Below, in pieces: positions 42,553 to 51,881 of a stretch of DNA of 64,000 bases. Position numbers and translations under genes: made by a program. The number at the start of each line of letters is the position of its first letter. Position 1 is the stretch's first letter. The notes beneath the pieces are model-generated. The model was not told the DNA's origin. It searched no databases and saw nothing but the letters and a program-made list of their open reading frames with translations. The stretch lies in the NCBI GenBank assembly GCA_017451525.1, contig JAFTOD010000006.1, positions 62,001 through 126,000 on the forward strand. Reading direction: 5' to 3'. This DNA is from Paludibacteraceae bacterium. GTDB lineage: Bacteria; Bacteroidota; Bacteroidia; Bacteroidales; Paludibacteraceae.

Positions 42553-43736
42553 TGTAAGAAAAGTTTTTCAAATTGTTGTGCCTCGTGTTGACGCGTAAAT
42601 TGTTCTTTGTTGATAACTTCTTGATGGGTGTAGCCATTCTGCTGCCACTCGTGGTATTTATCAAGAATAAATCTTTTGACTTCTTCTACATTTGTGGCAG
42701 CCAAACCTGCATTTGTCTTATGAATAGCATCAGCGAGGCATTCCTCGTCGGAACGTACGCATAGAATAGGTTTCTCCACTCCGATATTTTCAAAGAATTT
42801 AGTGCCCATAATACCATGTGTACCATTAGAAGTGGATTTTGTTGTCAATACGAGAAGAATCGATGATTTGTGCATAATAGGCAAAATCTCTTGACGAGGA
42901 ATGTAGCCGTTGATATCTAGAAGTTCAGTGAGTTTGTACTGTTCGCCTAATTCTTGAATTTCTTTTATACCTTTGCTGTCCGTATGAAACAATACGCGTA
43001 TTACACTTGCATCTATTTGATGTGCTGCAATCAGTTGCTTGAGAGCATCGAATAATAGTCGTGGGTCTCGCAGTTGTGTGGAGTATAGTTTACCTAAATA
43101 TGTAATGTAAAAATATTTGCTTATAGTGTTTTGGGGAACAAATATGTCAGCATCATATCCGTTGTAAATAAGATGTGTATTTTGGTTATAGTGTGCCAAT
43201 AATTGTTGATGCCAAGGTGAAATAGATGTTACAATATTGGCAGTTTGAAGGATTCTGTTACGCATGTAGAGTTGTCTACGCTCATATAGTTTGCCTATCC
43301 AATAATTCAGTTTATGGAATGGAGTGATTTGACGTGTAAAATAAGGAGTGTCTCCCCATTGCTCAGCAATATCGCGCAAATCAATAACTAATGGAATATT
43401 GAACTCTTTAGCCAACAAATGCGCTGCATATAATGGGAAATAGTAATATGAAGAACAAAATATGATGTCAAAACTACTAACATCAACCTTTTGTTTGGCA
43501 AAAAGGTACAATGCCTTATCTTTTCCCCAACATAGTTTATCTCGCAAGATATAGTTGTAGGTCGGCATTTGGTAGGCGGTACATATATCCGTTTGAAATG
43601 GTTGTTCCGCATATTCTTCTGTAATAAGAACACAATCCCAACCGTTGCTCCGCAACCATTGGATAAGTGTGAGTATGCGCGGACTGAATGCAGGTGGAGC
43701 AATTGCTTCACATAATATTAATATTCGTTTTGACAT
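42540..43736 (-). CDS. Family 4-like glycosyltransferase
   Basis: 398 residues with a GT-B layout. N-terminal ILILCEAIAPPAFSPRILTL, a middle VIDLRDIAEQWGDTPYF and LIYNGYDADIF, then the donor-binding half with YLGKLYSTQLRDPRLLFDAL and the late GTKFFENIGVEKPIL. This resembles GT4 enzymes that use UDP- or GDP-sugars. It overlaps both neighbours, so the block is translated as a unit. Sugar specificity unknown. Confidence 0.85.
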   Translation of the reverse strand: MSKRILILCEAIAPPAFSPRILTLIQWLRSNGWDCVLITEEYAEQPFQTDICTAYQMPTYNYILRDKLCWGKDKALYLFAKQKVDVSSFDIIFCSSYYYFPLYAAHLLAKEFNIPLVIDLRDIAEQWGDTPYFTRQITPFHKLNYWIGKLYERRQLYMRNRILQTANIVTSISPWHQQLLAHYNQNTHLIYNGYDADIFVPQNTISKYFYITYLGKLYSTQLRDPRLLFDALKQLIAAHQIDASVIRVLFHTDSKGIKEIQELGEQYKLTELLDINGYIPRQEILPIMHKSSILLVLTTKSTSNGTHGIMGTKFFENIGVEKPILCVRSDEECLADAIHKTNAGLAATNVEEVKRFILDKYHEWQQNGYTHQEVINKEQFTRQHEAQQFEKLFLQCIQ

Positions 43737-44797
43737 AGTATCTTGATGATGTTGATAACTGCGTTGCCACTACCATATTCAGTGATTTCATATTGTGGTT
43801 GTTGTGGCGATTGTACTGCTTGCAAAATACGATTGGTATTAGTGCCTACTATCGTATTCCAACCAGCTTCCACAGTTTCTACCCATTCGGTTTCTTCTCG
43901 CATAGTGATGCAAGGAGTATGGTGGAAATAAGCTTCTTTTTGCACCCCACCAGAGTCGGTTAAAATCAACGCAGCATGCTTTTCTAAAAGTAGCATATCT
44001 AAATAACTGACAGAATCAATGATGCGCAGTTTAGGAGACTCTTGTATCAATTTTGTTAATACAATAGAATTGTCAATCACCTTTTTTGTTCGAGGATGAA
44101 GAGGTAGTATGATAGGGTGATAAATTTGTTGAAAAGCATACAAAATATTCGCCAACTTCTCTGTATTATCAGTGGTTTGTGCACGATGGATAGTGGCTAA
44201 ATAGTATTGTTTAGAAACGATTTGTAATTGCTGAAGAATACTCGAAGTCTTTTGTGCTTGTTCTGCAAAATACAACGTAGCGTCATACATAACGTCTCCC
44301 ACGTGGTATACCCCTTGTGTTATTCCTTCTTTGCGAAGATTATTTACTGCAGTTTGGGTCGGACAAAATAATAATGTAGAGCGTTTATCGGTTTCAATAC
44401 GATTGTATTCTTCTGCCATTTCCATATTGTGACTACGCAAACCAGCTTCTATATGTATTAATGGGATATTGCATGCTTCTGCAGCGAGGGCACCTGCTAA
44501 AGTGGAGTTGGTATCGCCATATACCATGATATAATCTGCTTGACCATTGATAAGCGGAATAATGGCGTCACGCATACATGCAACGTCATTAGTACAACCT
44601 AAGTGCCAAGTTGGGGTAGGGATGCTCATCTGCTCAAAGAATACTTGGCTCATATTGTAATCATAGTGTTGCCCGGTATGTAGAATCTTTTCCTCGATAT
44701 GAATAGAGGAATTGTCGTTGTGAAGGCGAATATAGCGACTAACTATCGCTGCTTTCACAAACTGTGGGCGAGCTCCTATGATGGTGATTATTCGCAT
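43718..44797 (-). CDS. wecB: UDP-N-acetylglucosamine 2-epimerase (non-hydrolysing)
   Basis: 359 residues, family length. IGARPQFVKAAIVSRYI at the start, ILHTGQHYDYNMSQVFFEQM, VYGDTNSTLAGALAA, HIEAGLRSHNMEMAEEYNRIETD and DSGGVQKEAYFHHTPCITMREETEWVET. These are the complete WecB motifs. It interconverts UDP-GlcNAc and UDP-ManNAc for surface glycan synthesis. It overlaps the deacetylase-like gene by 10 bases and the GT4 gene by 19. Confidence 0.95.
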   Translation of the reverse strand: MRIITIIGARPQFVKAAIVSRYIRLHNDNSSIHIEEKILHTGQHYDYNMSQVFFEQMSIPTPTWHLGCTNDVACMRDAIIPLINGQADYIMVYGDTNSTLAGALAAEACNIPLIHIEAGLRSHNMEMAEEYNRIETDKRSTLLFCPTQTAVNNLRKEGITQGVYHVGDVMYDATLYFAEQAQKTSSILQQLQIVSKQYYLATIHRAQTTDNTEKLANILYAFQQIYHPIILPLHPRTKKVIDNSIVLTKLIQESPKLRIIDSVSYLDMLLLEKHAALILTDSGGVQKEAYFHHTPCITMREETEWVETVEAGWNTIVGTNTNRILQAVQSPQQPQYEITEYGSGNAVINIIKILCQNEY

Positions 44798-46017
44798 TTC
44801 AATAAACTCAATAATTTAGGATACAACGAGCGATGATAACCATCATCTGTAATGATTGTGTTATGCCATAATAGTACCACTTCGCCAGCGTTCTGGTGTA
44901 TTTTCTCAAATAGTCGCTGACATTCGAAATACGCCTCATCCTCATTGAGGTTCATATAGTTGGTATTGCTCAGCGTGCAGTCCATAACGGTTAGTGGGTG
45001 CAACGTTAAGTTGGTGAGTGTCATAGTCTTAGGATTAATCCAACGCACAGGTCGTGTGGTTTGCAAACGGAAACCCACTTGGTCGGGGAACATCATCGTG
45101 AAGTCGTCTGTTATGCCTAGGTTAATCAACGATTGCATGTCATCTATTGAGCAACGAAGATAATGGCTACGGTGGTACAAATCCTTGATTTTTATAATAT
45201 CTCCCTCCCTAACACTCTCTTTATTAACCATATGTGTGAATACAACCACATTGGTCATTTCTCCCCCATAATAACTCGAATGTAATCCTATTTTAGCACC
45301 GCTGTTTTCTATCAACTGTTCTGCGGTTTCAAAGTCCTTGCCGTCGAGTTTATATTGTGGATAATCATATCCCTTGCCCATAGTGTCTTTGACAAAGTAA
45401 ATACATTGAGCCCCTTCTACTTTCTTGTCCTGTGAAATGAGCCATGAGAAAGTGAAAGCAGGATCGTTATGTATATCGCGCAACGATGCCAATACCTTTA
45501 GCCATTGCCCACGCAATATGCCTCCTACGACTCCGCGCACGTGGCGATAGTGAGCAATGGAATCAACATCGTGTGTTAGGTAAACATGGCTGAATGATGG
45601 GGTAGGAAGTGGTAAGTCGAGTAGCTTCATCAGCATACGGGCATATTCATCTACTGTAGGAATCATTAAGCGATTTTGTTTACCAAGAATGGAGTATTCT
45701 GCAAGAAATCGCCCATGCTTATCGCGCTGGTTGTTGATTAACTCTTCTGCTCGTGAGGTGAAGAAGAACGTATTGTAGATGATATCCGTGCGAATAATCC
45801 ATCTATTTTTACCATCTTGTGTTGTTTCGCCCAATGGTTCTACTCTCACTTCTTCCAAATTAGGCATAACAATCTCTTTGCCCAAATGTCCGTTAGGCAC
45901 AATTACCACGCGATAGTTACTCCATTGACTTTCATCAGCGGTATAGCCCACCTGATTCGCTGCTACTTCATTGTCATAGAGCAGAAAGGTGATGATATAT
46001 TGAATAATCTCATTCAT
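44788..46017 (-). CDS. Polysaccharide deacetylase-like protein (DUF7033 type)
   Basis: 409 residues. The N-terminal domain (EVAANQVGYTADESQWSNYRVVIVPNG) is of the type named DUF7033. The catalytic-type part has HVYLTHDVDSIAHYRH, with the metal-binding HDVD, then IGLHSSYYGG and LLWHNTIITDD near the C-terminus. It probably removes an N-acetyl group from the glycan made by this cluster, which is inference. It overlaps the phosphatase gene upstream by 8 bases. Confidence 0.75.
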   Translation of the reverse strand: MNEIIQYIITFLLYDNEVAANQVGYTADESQWSNYRVVIVPNGHLGKEIVMPNLEEVRVEPLGETTQDGKNRWIIRTDIIYNTFFFTSRAEELINNQRDKHGRFLAEYSILGKQNRLMIPTVDEYARMLMKLLDLPLPTPSFSHVYLTHDVDSIAHYRHVRGVVGGILRGQWLKVLASLRDIHNDPAFTFSWLISQDKKVEGAQCIYFVKDTMGKGYDYPQYKLDGKDFETAEQLIENSGAKIGLHSSYYGGEMTNVVVFTHMVNKESVREGDIIKIKDLYHRSHYLRCSIDDMQSLINLGITDDFTMMFPDQVGFRLQTTRPVRWINPKTMTLTNLTLHPLTVMDCTLSNTNYMNLNEDEAYFECQRLFEKIHQNAGEVVLLWHNTIITDDGYHRSLYPKLLSLLKCE

Positions 46018-46669
46018 TTGCTTGTATAATTTGTACTATTTCGGATGGATGATGTATCATGTAATTAGGCTGTGCTTGCGCCAACTGTTTTTGTGTGCAG
46101 AAGCCCCATGTGCAAGCTACGAAAGGCAGGTTGGCTGCTTTCGCGGTGGCGGCATCCACCAGCGAATCGCCTACATATAAGGTTGAAGGTTTATGGTTTA
46201 TGGTTGAAGGCAAGGAGGCCAATATATCCCATACGATTTTTGGGTCGGGTTTGCGAGGGATACCCACACGTTCGCCCAACACCACATCAAATGTGTTTGG
46301 AAAGAAGTGAGCGACAATCTTCTCTGTGGCTGCTTGATACTTATTGCTGGCTACAGCCAATGTATGCCCCTGTAGCTTGAGTTCGTGTAGTAATTCTGGT
46401 ATACCATCATACGGACGGGTGAGGTCGCAGTTATGTTGGTCGTAGAAGGGTACAAAGTACTCGCGCAGGCGAAGCACCGTGGCTTCATTGCGATGCTCTT
46501 CGGGCAATGCACGCTCGATGAGTTTGTTGATTCCATTGCCTACTAAACGAGGATAGTCCTCAATCTTATGTGTCGGAAAACCACAAGCCGACAAGGCATG
46601 GTTGCACGCCTGCCCTAAGTCATCAATCGTATTGATTAGTGTTCCGTCTAAGTCGAAAATTAGTAGCAT
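46010..46669 (-). CDS. HAD-family phosphoglycolate phosphatase-like
   Basis: 219 residues. HAD motif I FDLDGTLINT at the start, motif II LAVASNK, motif III lysine in GIPRKPDPK and motif IV YVGDSLVDAATA. This is subfamily IA with a helical cap. A tandem ATAAACC repeat (46179-46210) codes an extra PSTINHKPST before motif IV, where homologues have a short loop. Phosphoglycolate or a sugar phosphate may be the substrate. The gene lies 4 bases after mscS. Confidence 0.85.
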   Translation of the reverse strand: MLLIFDLDGTLINTIDDLGQACNHALSACGFPTHKIEDYPRLVGNGINKLIERALPEEHRNEATVLRLREYFVPFYDQHNCDLTRPYDGIPELLHELKLQGHTLAVASNKYQAATEKIVAHFFPNTFDVVLGERVGIPRKPDPKIVWDILASLPSTINHKPSTLYVGDSLVDAATAKAANLPFVACTWGFCTQKQLAQAQPNYMIHHPSEIVQIIQANE

Positions 46670-46673
46670 ATAT

Positions 46674-47648
46674 TTAGATCGCTTCGTTGTTAGTAGTTAG
46701 GGTTACATCCATATGTGGGTAGGCAAAAGTATAGCCATGTTTGGGCAGTTCCGTGTAGAAGAGTTTGTTGAAATGGAAGTACACATCCCAATAATCGGCA
46801 GATTTTACCCATGCGCGCACGACAAATGAGATGTTATTATCGTTCAAGGAAGAAAGCGCAACAAAGGGGTCTGGAATAGTTATTTTGGTGGTATCAATTG
46901 CTACAGGCGAAGCATTCTTTGGACGCTCATGTTGAGAGGTGAGGATACGTTCGTCGGATAGAATCAGTTCTTTCAGCAGTGCAATACAACCGTCCGCATC
47001 CACGCCATAGTCCACACTCACAGTCCAATCTACACGGCGCAATACTTGTGCCGACACATTCTCAATCGTGCCATTGAATAGTGCTCCGTTAGGCAAGATA
47101 ATCACGCGGTTATCCACGGTGAGAATACGTGTGGTGACTATGGTTACTTCCATCACCGTACCGCTCACGCCTTGCGCATTGATAAAGTCGCCTGCTTTGA
47201 ACGGACGGAAAACCAACAACATAATACCTCCTGCGAAGTTCTGCACCGTACCCGACAATGCCATACCAATAGCCATACCGCCTGCGGTGAGCAGTGCGGC
47301 GAAAGAGGTGGTGTCTAATCCCAAAGTGCCTATCAGTACAAGAATGAGTATAACGGTCAGCGCAATACTGGTAAACGATGTTACGAACGATGCCAATGTG
47401 CGTTCGGTCTTGCGGCGCTCGAAGATACGCTCTAACATTCGTTTAATGCGGCGAATCACCCATGCTCCTACAAAATAGAGCACCAGTGCTATGACTACTT
47501 TGATGCCAAAATCAATCGCACTATCCAACCAACCGCGAAGCACTACTTCGGGTTCGCTTTGCACCTGTTGGATGAAATTTTCGGTTATATGTTTGAGAGA
47601 ATCTGCTGGCAGAATCTTGGGAGCAGGTGTTTCGATATTCAGAAGCAT
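46674..47648 (-). CDS. Mechanosensitive channel MscS-type
   Basis: 324 residues from the ATG at 47648. The membrane segments include VVIALVLYFVGAWVIRRI and LTVILILVLIGTLGLDTTSF; the pore-lining helix is AALLTAGGMAIGMALSGTVQNFAGGIMLLV; the cytoplasmic beta domain follows (FKAGDFINAQGVSGTVMEV). It relieves osmotic stress by opening under membrane tension. The ATG at 47744 is rejected because a promoter (47691-47722) lies inside that extension. The last codons (LTTNNEAI) come from a GTTAGT/GTTAG repeat at 46674-46703. First gene of the run leading to the acyltransferase. Confidence 0.93.
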   Translation of the reverse strand: MLLNIETPAPKILPADSLKHITENFIQQVQSEPEVVLRGWLDSAIDFGIKVVIALVLYFVGAWVIRRIKRMLERIFERRKTERTLASFVTSFTSIALTVILILVLIGTLGLDTTSFAALLTAGGMAIGMALSGTVQNFAGGIMLLVFRPFKAGDFINAQGVSGTVMEVTIVTTRILTVDNRVIILPNGALFNGTIENVSAQVLRRVDWTVSVDYGVDADGCIALLKELILSDERILTSQHERPKNASPVAIDTTKITIPDPFVALSSLNDNNISFVVRAWVKSADYWDVYFHFNKLFYTELPKHGYTFAYPHMDVTLTTNNEAI

Positions 47649-47690
47649 ATTGGTGTATAATTTTGTGGTGTATTTATATGTTTCAGCCTG

Positions 47691-47722
47691 CAAAGGTACA
47701 AAAAAAAATGTATATGTGCAAG
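47691..47722 (-). promoter_or_regulatory. Promoter for the mscS-glycan run
   Basis: On the minus strand CTTG (47722-47719), 20 bases, TACCTTTG (47698-47691). Confidence 0.7.
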
Positions 47723-47887
47723 AAAAGTTTACTTTTGTTGACATAGGCTACATTTTTTGATTGTAGCTTCGAGGATTAAGGTGCCCTCGAAGGTACATAA
47801 TTGTACATGTGCAAGTTATAATTCCTAAATGGTGATTTATTGGTGAGATTTGTATAAAAAGTCTGGGAATAAATATGCTACTAGTTA

Positions 47888-47940
47888 GGCGACCACTGTA
47901 GGACATCTCTAGGACATCTGTGGGCTTTCTGTGGCTTTCT
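47888..47940 (+). repeat. GGACATCTCTGG dispersed repeat, copy 3
   Basis: GGCGACCACTGTAGGACATCTCTAGGACATCTGTGGGCTTTCTGTGGCTTTC pattern, split here: the 12-base unit appears twice, followed by the same GGCTTTCTGTGGCTTTC end as copy 1. It lies 10 bases before repeat copy C. Confidence 0.75.
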
Positions 47941-47950
47941 ATAAACGTGT

Positions 47951-48123
47951 CTCTATAATAATGCTGCAAAAATCTTCGGCACGGAAGGGGTTTTGTGCCG
48001 AAGATTTGTGAATTTTGTTATAATATGGTACTTAAAGCAAGCGGAAGGTGTTGATTACCAACGCCTAACGCTTGGGTTTGTTTTTCTGAAAAAAGTTTTC
48101 GAGTGCCGAAGATTGTGCCGAAA
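47951..48123 (+). repeat. Hairpin-rich dispersed repeat, copy C
   Basis: The 5' stem AATCTTCGGCAC (47971-47982) pairs with GTGCCGAAGATT (47995-48006); compared with copy A both arms changed so that pairing is kept. The second stem-loop has quite different sequence but the same place: CAAGCG (48038-48043)/CGCTTG (48069-48074), with an inner GGTGTTG/CAACGCC. It ends with GCCGAAGATT (48105-48114). With copy 3 above it fills 47745-48141, where no gene is seen. Confidence 0.85.
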
Positions 48124-48141
48124 GTAAGTTGAAAGGCTAAT

Positions 48142-48924
48142 TTAACGAAAGTATTTTTCTATAATTAGTTGCACTTTTTTATGCATATCGTAGAGGGGAA
48201 TTACTTGAGAAACTATAGAAGTTGTAAGTGTAGAATCGCGACTAGTATATTCAATACACATATAATCATAATCAAGCATTGGCTTTATGAGAGCATAATC
48301 AGATAAGATACTCATAGTTTGGTTATCCGTTTTATTCAATATTTTTATAAACTCATTGCTCGCATCGAAACGTAAGCCATCGATTTTTTGAAAATTTTCA
48401 TCCATAAACATAATGAGAGGATCCGCAATGGCATCCCATGGTAATTCTATTGAGATATAGCAAATAGTATCTCCTAAGAACACATCTGATTTAGTGATTT
48501 TCAGTTCATTGTATAAAAGAACATTCTCATGCGTTAGCCAGTAAACGGTGCTATCTGCCATAAAATCTAGATGCCAGCAGAAAAATGTTCTGGAGAAAGG
48601 AACTAATAGTGAATCTTCAAAGAAAGTTTTCTCTTCGGGAAGTATGGTCGGTTCATCGGATAACATACTGCTAACGATTTCTTGTGCAACTACTCGCGTA
48701 CCTATTCGTTTGCTTCTTTCTGTGTCGTTCTCCACATAATAAAGAAGACTATCTGCCAACCAAAGACACTCGTCTTTAATATCAACGAAATGTCGGTTGG
48801 AATCGACCATTGTTCCGCAGATATGTTGAAACATTTCCATCATTGTAGGAACGGTTTGTGTTTTCCTGGTGCAAGAGGTGGCGGTTAAAAGAAGAGCGAC
48901 AGGGAGGATTAGTAGGGGGTTCAT
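48142..48924 (-). CDS. Lipoprotein of unknown function
   Basis: 260 residues. Signal with lipobox LLTATSC (cysteine about residue 18), so it should be lipid-anchored. No domain was recognised; the mature part is mixed alpha/beta with no cysteine or metal pattern. It starts 46 bases after the helicase gene and may share its transcript. The downstream side is the repeat-rich gap. Confidence 0.65.
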   Translation of the reverse strand: MNPLLILPVALLLTATSCTRKTQTVPTMMEMFQHICGTMVDSNRHFVDIKDECLWLADSLLYYVENDTERSKRIGTRVVAQEIVSSMLSDEPTILPEEKTFFEDSLLVPFSRTFFCWHLDFMADSTVYWLTHENVLLYNELKITKSDVFLGDTICYISIELPWDAIADPLIMFMDENFQKIDGLRFDASNEFIKILNKTDNQTMSILSDYALIKPMLDYDYMCIEYTSRDSTLTTSIVSQVIPLYDMHKKVQLIIEKYFR

Positions 48925-48970
48925 AAATGTAGAAGATTAAAATTGTTAATAATTTATCTTTTGTTAGGGA

Positions 48971-51055
48971 TTATAATTTTGTAATATCATTTTCGGTTTC
49001 ACGGAAATGTCTTAAAATAGCTTCTACAAGAATGTTATAGTTTTTAGAATCAGCATTAGAGATAAATTCTTGGAAATTGATATTTTTATTATTAAATGCT
49101 AATACCATAGGATGTTTATCCAAAAAACCAAGTAGTTTGTAGTTCCTTTGGTGCATCATTTGCTGGAAACGAATAATAAATGACTTGTAATGTCTATTCC
49201 GTCTGATGATTCGTTGCATATCCTTTATAAATACAACTTTCAACACACAATTAGTACGTGCATTTGATAACAGATAACAAATATTTACCTCTCCATATTC
49301 CGCTTTCAGGTATTTTTTCCACTCTTCATTTACCTTTTGTGCCTCTTTATATTGTTGCAAAGCAAACAAAGCCATGCTCTTAAGATAATAGAGATGTGTA
49401 GAGGGCTGTATTTTCATACCTTGCTCCACATACTTAATTGCAGTATCATACTCTCCATTTTTGATAGCAATAATCGCATTAATTAACATACTTTGTGAGT
49501 TAGATGCACCAAGATATTGGCAGTCTAATGAATGTAAAAGGAACAATTCTGGATTATAAGCAACATCCATCAATTGATTTGCGAATAGGTATGCTCTCTC
49601 CATATTCTGACTAAGAATAGCATCACGAAGCTGAATCGTTATATATTCCATTGCAGAATCATAGTCTTGTTTGTACAAAGCATCAAAGTATGTTTTATTA
49701 TCAGTTATTGCATTTTTAATTATGTGCTCATTCGTATTTTGTTTCATAAATTGATTGATTTCATCTTTTGGTCGAATGTAGGATGCACGAATAGCAGCTG
49801 TAAGTGCTAATCCTTTAAGAGAAGTGACTCGACTTAATGCTACATATAGTTGTCCCGCTGTAAATACGCCTCGGCTTAAATCAATCTTAACATTATCAAA
49901 TGTCATGCCTTGACTTTTGTGGATAGTTATTGCCCAAGCCAATTTTAATGGATATTGTGTATAAGATCCGATAACGACTTTGTTAAGTTTTTTTTGTGCC
50001 TTATCGTATTCATATTCGATAGCCTCCCATGTTTCTTGACCTACGGATAATTCCAATCCGCTATCCAGAGCAACTACAATGTTTTCTTCTGACAAATTTG
50101 TAACTGTTCCCAAACTACCATTTACCCAAAAGTGGTCAGAGTCATTTTTGACAAACATCACTCGTGCACCCTCTTTTAGAGTTAAATCTAATGGAGCGGG
50201 AAAATTGTTTTTGTTAAATTTTCCTTGTACTTTACCTGTATATGTATAAGTGGGTTCTGGGAGTGCACTTAGTTTATTTTCATTAATGGCATCTACAGTA
50301 GCATTATATGCGCTTAGGGTTAATTGTTTCTCTTTGTCATCTAATATGCAATTAACCATATCATTAGCCAATCCTGTTATATTGAGTTCTTCTATCTCTT
50401 GCTCAATGCTTATACCTTTGCGTATATGATTTAAGATAGAAAGAAATTTTGCATCCTTCTGGCGATATACTTTTTGAAACTCTACACGATAGAGTTGAAT
50501 TTGCTTGAATACATGGGCATGGAAGAAATAAGGATTAACGGTATTATATTCTTCTTGATAGAAGTCAACTAACCCTTCGTTTGTAGTATCATATACTGGA
50601 TCTAACTGGTACAAATCTCCAGCAAAGATAATTTGTTTACCACCAAATGGAAGAGTATTAAGCATAGCTGCTCGTAGCACCTTATCAATACCATCAATCA
50701 TATCACACCTAACCATTGAAACTTCATCAATAATAATGGTATCTACTGCTCGTAAAGTTTCCCATTTAGAATCATTCAAAGAAAAATCATCTAATGTTGT
50801 TTTTGAAGTGATAGGTTCCCATGGCATGCCAAAGAATGAATGTATAGTTGTGCCACCTGCTACAAGCGCAGCAATACCTGTGGGTGCAACCAATACAAAT
50901 TGTTTTTTTACATTCTGCTGAATGTATTGCAAGAATGTTGTTTTACCTGTGCCTGCGCAACCAGTCAGAAAGAAACTGATGTTGGTGTTTTGTACTAAAT
51001 CTAATGCAAGGCATTGTTCCTTGTTTGTTTTGTCGAAAGCAAATGTTGTATCCAT
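48971..51055 (-). CDS. Pif1/RecD2-like ATP-dependent helicase with C-terminal TPR-like region
   Basis: 694 residues. SF1 motifs: Walker A GCAGTGKTT (32-40), VLVAPTGIAALVAGG (Ia), Walker B TIIIDEVSMV (about 108), FAGDLYQLDPV (III), AWAITIHKSQGMTF (V) and YVALSRVTSLKGL (VI). The last 250 residues are helical with TPR-like ALQQYKEAQKVNEEWKKYL. It should unwind DNA 5' to 3'. The 211-residue gene at 51084 lies 28 bases upstream and a lipoprotein gene 46 bases downstream. No clear promoter of its own was seen. Confidence 0.88.
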   Translation of the reverse strand: MDTTFAFDKTNKEQCLALDLVQNTNISFFLTGCAGTGKTTFLQYIQQNVKKQFVLVAPTGIAALVAGGTTIHSFFGMPWEPITSKTTLDDFSLNDSKWETLRAVDTIIIDEVSMVRCDMIDGIDKVLRAAMLNTLPFGGKQIIFAGDLYQLDPVYDTTNEGLVDFYQEEYNTVNPYFFHAHVFKQIQLYRVEFQKVYRQKDAKFLSILNHIRKGISIEQEIEELNITGLANDMVNCILDDKEKQLTLSAYNATVDAINENKLSALPEPTYTYTGKVQGKFNKNNFPAPLDLTLKEGARVMFVKNDSDHFWVNGSLGTVTNLSEENIVVALDSGLELSVGQETWEAIEYEYDKAQKKLNKVVIGSYTQYPLKLAWAITIHKSQGMTFDNVKIDLSRGVFTAGQLYVALSRVTSLKGLALTAAIRASYIRPKDEINQFMKQNTNEHIIKNAITDNKTYFDALYKQDYDSAMEYITIQLRDAILSQNMERAYLFANQLMDVAYNPELFLLHSLDCQYLGASNSQSMLINAIIAIKNGEYDTAIKYVEQGMKIQPSTHLYYLKSMALFALQQYKEAQKVNEEWKKYLKAEYGEVNICYLLSNARTNCVLKVVFIKDMQRIIRRNRHYKSFIIRFQQMMHQRNYKLLGFLDKHPMVLAFNNKNINFQEFISNADSKNYNILVEAILRHFRETENDITKL

Positions 51056-51083
51056 AATAATTGTTTTTTTCTAAGGTTATACA

Positions 51084-51719
51084 TTAATTAGCAAAAGCAG
51101 TCAAAGCGAGTTTTATCTCCGTAGGATTGTCATAATTTCGGATGAAACTTTTAGCCGCAGCATCATATGGTATTTGTATGCGTGATGATGTAAGGAATAG
51201 TTGCTCGCCGTTCTCGGAAGTAGATTGCAGTGGATAGTAATCACATCCTACCAAAGACAATCGCTGTTGGTTAGTAGAAGTGATCGGATAACATTCTACA
51301 ACTTGCTTGCGCTTGATATTTGTGATGACTGAGTAATGCATACCTCCTTGCGTGGGAATTCGAACGACATCGTATAGTGATAAATCATGTTTATCTTTTA
51401 TCTTTTTTATTTCATAGAAGAAATTTGCTCTTGCCTTTGCTTCGCGACAAGCCATCGTGCGTAATTTTTCTTTTCTCACACACAGGAGAGATTTTAATTT
51501 ATAGAGACTATTGAGTAATGACTGGGGATAGATCTTACATTTGACTTTACTTAGACATATCTGTGCCATTTGTAGTGCTTGAGACATGTTTGCTTCAGTT
51601 GTAAACTCAACAATAGCATTTAGTTGTTGACAACTTTTTTCCTTGTCAATAGCGTTGGTGTTAATTTGTTTGATCATCTTCTTCACCATGAAGATTGCTT
51701 GATTTAGATCAGTTTTCAT
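51084..51719 (-). CDS. Hypothetical protein with PemK/MazF-like C-terminal segment
   Basis: 211 residues. The N-terminal half is helical (VKKMIKQINTNAIDKEKSC ...). The C-terminal half, LSLYDVVRIPTQGGMHYSVITN, followed by VECYPITSTN, resembles the SH3-like barrel of MazF/PemK proteins, but catalytic residues cannot be assigned. It lies directly upstream of the Pif1-like helicase gene and is probably co-transcribed with it. Function unknown. Confidence 0.55.
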   Translation of the reverse strand: MKTDLNQAIFMVKKMIKQINTNAIDKEKSCQQLNAIVEFTTEANMSQALQMAQICLSKVKCKIYPQSLLNSLYKLKSLLCVRKEKLRTMACREAKARANFFYEIKKIKDKHDLSLYDVVRIPTQGGMHYSVITNIKRKQVVECYPITSTNQQRLSLVGCDYYPLQSTSENGEQLFLTSSRIQIPYDAAAKSFIRNYDNPTEIKLALTAFAN

Positions 51720-51813
51720 AAGAATTGGGGTTTTCGAAGTTAATATTATATCTTTTTACCACACTTTTTTGTGATTTTGTTGATATATGACATAACTTTA
51801 TGAAAAGTAACCT

Positions 51814-51848
51814 TTATGCAAAAAAAAGATGGCAAAAAGTTGCCATCT
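51814..51848 (-). terminator. Terminator of the sigma-caspase-CHAT operon
   Basis: AGATGGCAA-ctttt-TGCCATCT-type hairpin (51827-51848) followed on the minus strand by TTTTTTT (51827-51820). It lies 34 bases past the stop of the CHAT gene. Confidence 0.85.
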
Positions 51849-51881
51849 CAGAAGATATCATGTGTTATTACGATAAAAATG

